DNA from: Theropithecus gelada
Lineage: Eukaryota; Chordata; Mammalia; Primates; Cercopithecidae
Reading direction: 5' to 3'
Assembly (NCBI RefSeq): GCF_003255815.1
Contig: NC_037689.1
Coordinates: 19,594,769-19,658,768 of the forward strand
Length of the DNA: 64,000 nucleotides
A program made the translations under genes and the position numbers. Positions 57,425-64,000 of this stretch are shown here, in pieces; within the stretch, counting starts at the first letter, position 1, and every line of letters starts with the position of its first letter. The notes beneath the pieces are model-generated. The model was not told the DNA's origin. It saw only the letters and a program-made list of their open reading frames with translations, and searched no databases.

Positions 57425-57935
57425 AATTTTTATTTTGAAAAGTTTTAAACATTCAGACAGTAGAAAAAATAATACAACAAGCATCCATATGCCCCATGCT
57501 TCGATTCATGAATCATTATTGTGCCATATTTACACATCTGTCTGTCTATCTATCTTTTTCCTGAACCATTTGAAAGTAATTTACATGCATCATGACACTT
57601 CACCTCCACATATTTTGCCCTATATTTCCTAAGAAGATGGACATTCTCCCACATAACCACAAGACCATTTTTATATTCAAGGAATTCATACCGGTAGAAA
57701 AATAATGTATAGGCCATAGTCAAATTTTGTCAGTAGTTCCTATACTGTACTTTGTAGCATGTTCTTTTTCTGATTCACAATCCAATCTAGGATCAATATT
57801 GCATTTAGTTGTCATGCCTCTTTAGCCTCCTTTAATCTGTTTCTCCAAGGAAGCTGCCTCCTTTTGATGGGAAATGGTATTTAGAAACCAAGGACCAGGT
57901 GGGGTCATTTTGAGCAATTTCTTTTAAGCTGGTCT
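57425..57935. mobile_element. Old L1M-type fragment
   Basis: Words tattttgaaaagttttaaac, ttgcatttagttgtcatgcc and tctttagcctcctttaatct, and tggtatttagaaaccaagga near 57877, recur in old L1M sequence as I remember it. A short (TCTG/TCTA) run lies at 57538-57555. Strand not assigned. Confidence 0.6.
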
Positions 57936-58064
57936 ATGAATTGGGTGTTGAGGGAATGATGGTAACTTACACTTTTGCCAGAATTGGCTCATATCTTTCT
58001 GCCCCATCTTCTACTGACTCAGGAGGGTGTCCGGGGAGTCCTGGGTGAGGGATGTGATGAATGA

Positions 58065-58245
58065 GTTTGGAGCCAGACAGATATGGGCCTGACCACACCC
58101 CTCCCCTACCATATCACCTCCAGAAACTTATATAAAGTCACTAAACCTGTTTTTTCATCAATGAAATGGAAATCAATATATGAATTTCACAGCATTGGGG
58201 TAAAGATTCAGTGAGATAACATGGCAAAGTTCTCTGCATAATCAT
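58065..58245 (+). repeat. MIR SINE, sense
   Basis: Diverged MIR: ggagccagacagatatgggc, then gttttttcatcaatgaaatg and agattcagtgagataacatg. Confidence 0.75.
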
Positions 58246-58502
58246 ATTCCACACACATTTACTGAGCATGTCTTCTACTGTGTAATGTGCTAGAGATAGA
58301 ATAGTGAACAAAACTGGGCATTATCCCAATTCTTACAATGCCTACCATTTGCTGGGGGAGCCCCACACAATGGCTGTCTGGTTCAGGATATAATCATACT
58401 CCAGATAAAAAGGCAAACCCTATACATCTTATTCATTTTGATATCCTCCATGCCTACCACAGTGCCTGGGCACACAGCAGGAATTTAATAAATGTTGGTT
58501 GG
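58246..58502 (+). repeat. L2-like pieces
   Basis: acacacatttactgagcatg at the left and cacagtgcctgggcacacag with ggaatttaataaatgttggt at the right fit L2-class 3' sequence. Confidence 0.55.
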
Positions 58503-59295
58503 ATTCTTTTGGAACTGACTTGAGGACAAGCCAACTACAGGGATTTCTTGGAAACTTGAACTTTATTTGGACCCTTAATAGCTTTCAGAGACTGAGTGAG
58601 ATCTGTAATGGATCTCTATTGAGGAGTAGCCAGGCTTACAGGGATTGAAAAGATATGCACCAGAGATTTCCAAAGAAACCATAAGTCAAGTCTCAAGTTT
58701 TATTAATCAGCCAACAGGCAAGTATTTTCTGAGGGAGTACTATGTTCAAGACATTGTAGAATTAGAAATGTAGAGAAGTGGAAGACTCAGTTTCCATTCT
58801 CAAAAGCTCAGACTGACAAAGGAGAAAAGCACAGATACATATGGAAAGACAAGCGCAGGAAGGCATGTGTTAAGTGCCCAATGATGATCTAGAAAAGAGA
58901 ACTCTCTGTGGGAGAGGTGAGAATGGGTGCTAATGGATTAAATTAAGTCTTGGGGGGTATTGGTAGGCTTTAGATAGGTGGAGAAGGGAAGGATGGGGAG
59001 TGTAGGTCATGAGAACCATCCAGGCAAAGCTGCGGAGCTGGGACTAGAATTGGTCCAATCAGGTTGGAATAAACAAACATTGGGTTGTGCTTCTTGTCTT
59101 GCTCAGAAAAGGGTACTTAGTTGCTAAGATGAACCATGGGCAGTACGCTCTAAAATACTAAGTCCCTGGCCATTATTAAATCATCTAGCTAGAAGAAAGA
59201 TGGAGAAAAATGTTCTCGATGGCAGTTTATAAAGAGATAATCAAACAAGAAGGTATGTTCAAAGAGAAGCAGCTCAGATTAAAACACATAATGTG
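58503..59295. other. Mostly unassigned; L2-like section
   Basis: The part 58700-58880 (ctatgttcaagacattgtag) has an L2-type feel. The rest is not recognised. Confidence 0.4.
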
Positions 59296-59475
59296 TGGTG
59301 AAGATCAAAGACTTGAGTTACATAGCGTGGGTTCCAATGTTTTACCTGTGTGACCTTAGGCAGGTTACTTAACCTTTCTGAGGCTCAGCTTCCTCCCTTG
59401 TAAAGTGTGGATAATCATGGTATCTACTGGAGAGGCAGGTGACATCATACATGAAACGGCACCTGGCTCACAGGC
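59296..59475 (+). repeat. MIR SINE, sense
   Basis: Contains ctgtgtgaccttaggcaggt, tacttaacctttctgaggct and cagcttcctcccttgtaaag, a well-kept MIR core. Confidence 0.9.
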
Positions 59476-61740
59476 CACCGAACACATTATGGGCAGAATT
59501 CCTTCCCACTAAGATGTTCCAGAGGCTCCAGTCCCTCTAATGATAGATGCCAGAGCTGAGGGAACTTCACAGCATCTCATCCACATACTGTACTTGCCAT
59601 GAGGCTGCTGAGCTCAGCATCACTAGGGTCAATCAGATCTAGAGCCTGAGCTTGGACTCTGGGGCTCGCTCCCTCCATCCATGGCTCCTCTCTGCCTGAG
59701 AGCAGATGGTAAGGAAAGCAGACAAAGCCAGACAGGAGAAGCAGCAACTTGCTCTTGAAAGGGCTGACAGCCCCCCTCTCCCTTCCCAGCCTCACCCTGG
59801 GCCGGGAGCGCGTGCTGGGAAGAGGATTAAATCAATGCCAATTCACATCTCTCCAGAAGCTGGCTCCCTGATCTGAACTAATAAGCAAATCATTAGTGAA
59901 TTAGGGCTGGGGAGGGCTCGGCGCAGCGCTCCTTAACTCCAGCTGTAAGACAAGTATAAAAGCCCCAACCCCTTTCCTTACCGACCTCAAAACGTTCACA
60001 CCAAGGAGATTTTCTGTGTTAAAGCAACAATCAAGCCCTACCCCAGCCCCAACTCCGCCAAGGCCCAGAACCCTTGGGAACCAACACAGGCAGGCAACAC
60101 CATTTTTTTCTTCCTCCGAATGCTGGTTACCAGATCCTGTGCCACAACTCCTTCCGTTGCTCCTAACAGGCCGCAAACCCCACGCTGTGTGCAGCACCTG
60201 GATCTAGAGGGCTCCGGAGCCCTGTAGGCCAAGATGTCACCCCCCCCCCCCCCCCCCCCCCCCGCCCTGGGCACAAACTTGGCCCCATTGCTTATTTCCT
60301 GGTGAAAGCCCATTATCTCTCATTTACATCTAAACTAGCTTTTCATACTATTTTAAAGGCTGCTCCTCCCCTTCTGTAATCTCCCTGCGAATGAATTAAA
60401 AGTTGATTCTTGAAACGCACAAATCTTGGGGGCAGTTTCTTTTTCCTTCTTATTTAAATCATATGCTGTTTTGGACTAACCCTTTTATTTCCTCCCAATT
60501 ATGATTTCTGGTGTGTTTTCCAGAGCTTTACAACATGGCATCTGATTATACACAAAGCTTCAGAATAAAGCCCTGTTTTTCCCTTCATTAACGACACAAA
60601 GGATGGCTGTGTGATCCACACAGCACTTTGTGATTTAATGCAGCTTTACAGTCTAAATCGCACCCGGCTTGGGCAAAGCAGATTTGGGAGTGAATCAACG
60701 CATTTTCTTGCTGCCAGGAGCTCCCTTGCAGATTCCAGCAAATTCTTTCACCACACGGAATTAGCATTTGATTAAGCTCTGCAGACACGTTCAAACTTTT
60801 ACCACTGAGCGCCGGCAGGGCTGCAGTAATCTCCTGAGAGGGGGAGGCACCAAGCGCAGCCACTGCTACCCCTTCCCCCCATCCCCAGTGGGCACATTTT
60901 GCAAAAAAATTGTGGGAATGATGGGCAATGGATGGCAGGTTGAAGGAGGGAGTGCCAGAAAATGTGAGGGTACCAGAGAGCAGCATGGGGGTGGAGGGGC
61001 CGAGGGGAAAGAACATCACATGCATACTTGGGTTATAACCACCCTTTCTGCCCCAAAGTTGCCCTAGACAGGCTCTCTCTGCCAGTGTGCTTACCATAAA
61101 GGCGCTTTGATGTTATAGTTCTCTGACCCAGGAGCAATATGACCTTCAACCAAAACTGGGCCCGGCCTTACATCTGAGGGAGCAGGGAGGATCTTTTCTG
61201 GCGCCCCTGCCCTGCCTTGTGGTCTTGTCGGTGGGGTTTGGTGCCTTTTCCAGCCGCCTCCACCCAGGAAAGCTCGTGATTCACTTCCAGGAGAGCTGCG
61301 AGTTATGCTTCCTAACAGCCTGGGTTTAAAATCTAGTCCGTTTCCATTATGCAAATATGAGAAGCGAAAGTTTATCAAACTGGGGCTTTGTACCTAGAAA
61401 GCGGGCGTGCCAGCATGGGGGGCTATAAAGGCTTTATTGCCACAACTTTGGGGTGATTGCTTTGCTCACAAATGCCAGGAGCACGATTGAATTATGCAGG
61501 TCTTCCCAAACAGGTGGCAATAAAAACTTTACAACCTCCCACACCATCACATATTTTGTTTATGCCTCTTAGGTGTCTTATTTTGTTAGATTTTTTTTTT
61601 GACCCTTCTGTTACTATGGAAACGGAAGTAGGTGGAGATGGTTCCAGGTCCCTGTTAAGGCAAATGGGAGGTAAGTCAATTATCATAAAGGTGCTCCAAT
61701 TTTATCCTCTGTTTGAGGAAATAACTGAGGTCCTGTGAGG
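59476..61740. promoter_or_regulatory. Long repeat-free block, candidate enhancer cluster
   Basis: About 2.2 kb without any transposon. It holds GGATTA (59824-59829, OTX-type), attagtgaattag (59892-59904), an E-box CAGCTG (59940-59945), TATAAAAG (59955-59962), and ATTA/TTAAT words through 60380-60780 (for example gcatttgattaagc near 60763-60776). No exon is recognised. Ancient repeat exclusion plus homeodomain-type motifs suggests a conserved developmental regulatory region. The idea rests on composition, not alignment. Confidence 0.4.
60240..60263. repeat. (C)24 homopolymer
   Basis: Twenty-four consecutive cytosines. Long poly-C is rare in primate genomes. The G strand can form quadruplexes and the C strand an i-motif. 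Confidence 0.9.
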
Positions 61741-62884
61741 AGGGGAACCAATTAGTTCTGGAACATCATAGGCATTCCAGAATCCCACAGGGAAGATAGG
61801 GAACGTGTTGGAAATGTCCATTTTACAGATGGTGAAACAGAGGTATAAAAAACATCTTACTAGCAGTCAACAAGTTTGCCGTATAGAAGAAAAGAGAAAG
61901 GGCAAAAGGATTCTCTTCTGGGTGCGTATTTGTCTGTGGTCCTCCTAGAGCTTCACGACCCAAATTAGGAGCTCATTTTGGGTAACCTGAGGTCAGGCTG
62001 TAGTGACATCTGCTGGCAAAGATGGAACTGGCTAAAGCAGGTTTTTCTGATGCTGACAGCTGCCAGGACAGGAGATGGTGGTCTGTCTACAAACGTGAGC
62101 TTGTGGATGGCTTAGATGAGAAAGAGGGGTGGACAGCCCCTTCTCTTCTGAGTGTGATAAGGAAAACAGTCTCAGACAGAGAGATGCAGGAGTAAGGGCT
62201 CAGAGGGTCCAGACCTCCATGATTCCAGATGCCTTCTCAATTCCAGAAGGTACAATTCGACAATGGGTGAGAGGAAATGTCTGAGGCGGATCTCCTGGTT
62301 CCTGTGGCCAACAAGAAGTGTTTTTGTGATTTAGCATCTTGCTCAACTTTCTCCTTTGGGAGGGGCAGGGATCCCATTCCTTATGAAAGAGGGAATGAGG
62401 AAGGCAGATAAGAGGGTTAGGAGGAATCTGAGCAATGCCCACAGAAGCTGTTAGCAACCACAAAGAAGAGGGGCCCCTGCAGAAGAGGACATCTCCCTCA
62501 GGGGGCTCCTGTGCAGATAATGGCATCCTCCCATCAGAATGAGGAAGTTGGTTGAAGAGGTTATTGGAAATGAGGAGGAAGTCCTGGGCTTTGCAAGCTC
62601 CTTGTGAACGTCCCAGAACAGTCCTGAGCCTTGGTTTCCCCATTTAAGGAAGACCAAATGCAATATGGGTCCCTCAGGGAGTTGTCATGAATGAAAGTGT
62701 AACAAGCACTAACATTTGTAGAATTTTGGTTTCAGCTGAATGTTGCCATGGATTCTTGTCCTGCCAAACCCATTGCCCAGAGATCTTCTCTTTAGGGATG
62801 TCTCATCCCCACCTCCAAACCCTCAGGCTGAATAACTAGTTGGGGGCAGGAGGCTCTGCCCAGCTGTTCTGAAGTCCCTTGCAA
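61741..62884. other. Mostly unassigned DNA with a MIR scrap
   Basis: An antisense MIR core piece (tccattttacagatggtgaa) lies at 61820-61840. The antisense 147-codon frame at 62200-62643 shows no domain. Nothing else is recognised. Confidence 0.45.
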
Positions 62885-63184
62885 CAGCACTATTTAAAGA
62901 GTGGTCTACAGACCAGGGTAGGTTCAAGAACAATTTGTTACCCATAAATGACGAGATAGCACCGAGACTGAGAAGAAGCATTCTTAAACTTCTATAACAA
63001 TATGACAGAGTAATTTTACATCTGTTGAATCCAAATACTAAAACTTTGGACTTTTTACTCTTCATTTTCTTCTCCAGTAATTTATTTTTGTTGTATTTTA
63101 TCAAAGATTTGTCTGTGATAGATTGGGAAAACAAAAAAATAAGAAACAACTCGTCCTTCACCACCAATAGTTTGAGAAGCAGTG
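62885..63184. mobile_element. hAT-Charlie-type MITE, about 300 bp
   Basis: Diverged terminal repeats: cagcactatttaaagagtgg with tctacagacc at the left, and accaatagtttgagaagcag ending agtg at the right. Non-coding; family not fixed. Confidence 0.7.
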
Positions 63185-63851
63185 CTCTGTAGGGTCCCAT
63201 GGCTACCCTCCTACAGCATCCTGCTGGTAGATGGTAGGAGGATGTGCATAGCTTCTTTCTTTGTAAATTAAATTATGAATTGTCAACAGCAAGGCTTGCT
63301 CCATGCAGGCGGCTGTGCTGGCCAGAGCTTGTGTAGGACATTCATTCAGCTGTTGGTGACGACTCAGGCCTCCCAGCTCTCTCAGCTTACTGGGCCACTT
63401 CTGCCTCCCTGGAAGGCCCCCTGGGACCTCTCTCCCCATCAATCTTCCCACTCTTTGAAAGCACAAAAAACGAGCCCTTTCCCAGTGCCCCCCCTTTTTC
63501 TTTTCGTCCTAAGTGAACCCGAGCGCATGGCAGGAGCTATCAAACACACAAATGAGATTTCATGATCTAGTTCATTAGGCTGTGAATCCCTGGGCCCACT
63601 ATCCACAGAGACACTGCTGCGGCTTGTTTTCTGTCTGAGTCTGTCTCAGGGGACACACTCTCTGCACTATACCCATTAGTACTGTCCTTCCTTTCCAGGT
63701 GCTTCACCCTACCCCATCCTCTGGCTCACCCACCCCGCTGCCTCGTTCAAATTCTTGGTGCAGCCGTGCCATTTCTCTGGGCTGAACAAAGTCCTGGGAA
63801 TATTTTGGTGGGCGGGGGCGATAAGGGATGGCAAGGTGGATCTTATAACTT
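63185..63851. other. Unassigned non-coding DNA
   Basis: Nothing recognised. The 96-codon frame at 63275-63565 has no domain. Confidence 0.4.
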
Positions 63852-64000
63852 TGTGTATTAGTCCATTCTCATGCTGCTAATAAAGACATATCAGAGACTG
63901 GGTAATTTATAAAGGAAAGAGGTTTAATTGACTCACAGTTCAGCAAGGCTGGGGAGGCCTCAGGAAACTTATAATCATGGCAGAAGGGGAAAGAAACACA
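63852..64000 (-). mobile_element. THE1/MST-type MaLR LTR, antisense, cut by window end
   Basis: Starts TGTGTATTAGTCCATTCTCA, with gctgctaataaagacatatc, gagactgggtaatttataaa and ttgactcacagttcagcaag, then caggaaacttataatcatgg. It continues beyond the window. Confidence 0.95.

Noticed and set aside
60588..61097. 169-codon minus-strand frame in the repeat-free block
   Set aside because: No domain recognised. The block looks regulatory, and a plus-strand frame overlaps it. An alignment showing synonymous-site bias would revive it.
62200..62643. 147-codon minus-strand frame
   Set aside because: No known domain, ordinary composition and no splice context; length is within chance for a 64-kb window.
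1..64000. tRNA, rRNA, snRNA or other structural RNA genes
   Set aside because: I scanned by eye for U6, 7SK, Y RNA and tRNA signatures and found none. tRNA-like heads occur only inside MIR elements. A covariance search would be decisive.

Overview
The window is nuclear DNA from an Old World monkey (Cercopithecidae; macaque, baboon or vervet type). It is packed with primate Alu elements, ancient mammalian repeats and solo retroviral LTRs. One young Alu (40759-41053) carries what I recall as diagnostic changes of the AluYR lineage of Old World monkeys. I cannot name the species, chromosome or locus.

No protein-coding gene can be supported. Every open frame I examined is short. Each lies in a repeat (Alu, microsatellite, Tigger transposase remnant, L1 remnant), in the GC-rich CpG island, or in sequence with no recognisable domain or splice context. 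The window is best read as intergenic or intronic DNA containing one promoter-type CpG island and several repeat-poor stretches that look like candidate developmental enhancers.

Layout. 1-5 kb: an (ATCC)n tract, two Alus, a Tigger-type element and a nested pair of LTRs. 5.4-10.5 kb: antisense L1/HAL1 remnants, a hAT element, and a three-layer nest (L1, then MER2, then a MADE1 hairpin). 10-16 kb: Alus, MLT1 and MST LTRs, and a perfect 19-bp hairpin next to a 22-bp tandem duplication. 16.9-20 kb: a nearly full-length dead Tigger1 DNA transposon with its TA duplications, inserted in an LTR-like repeat and itself hit by two Alu-family insertions. 20-24.3 kb: L2/MIR remnants, a CRE-containing stretch, an MLT1-type LTR and an L1 3' end. 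24.6-26.2 kb: CpG island with CCAAT and GC boxes. 26-34 kb: mostly unique DNA with a large (TTCC)n tract and two candidate conserved blocks. 34-59 kb: alternating Alus, MIRs, solo LTRs and microsatellites, including the monkey-lineage Alu. 59.5-61.7 kb: a long repeat-poor block with homeodomain-like motifs, a TATA-like site and a run of 24 cytosines. The window ends inside a THE1/MST LTR.

The clearest functional element is the CpG island. The most enhancer-like block is 59.5-61.7 kb. Repeat family names come from remembered consensus sequences and were not checked by a search; subfamily names are tentative.
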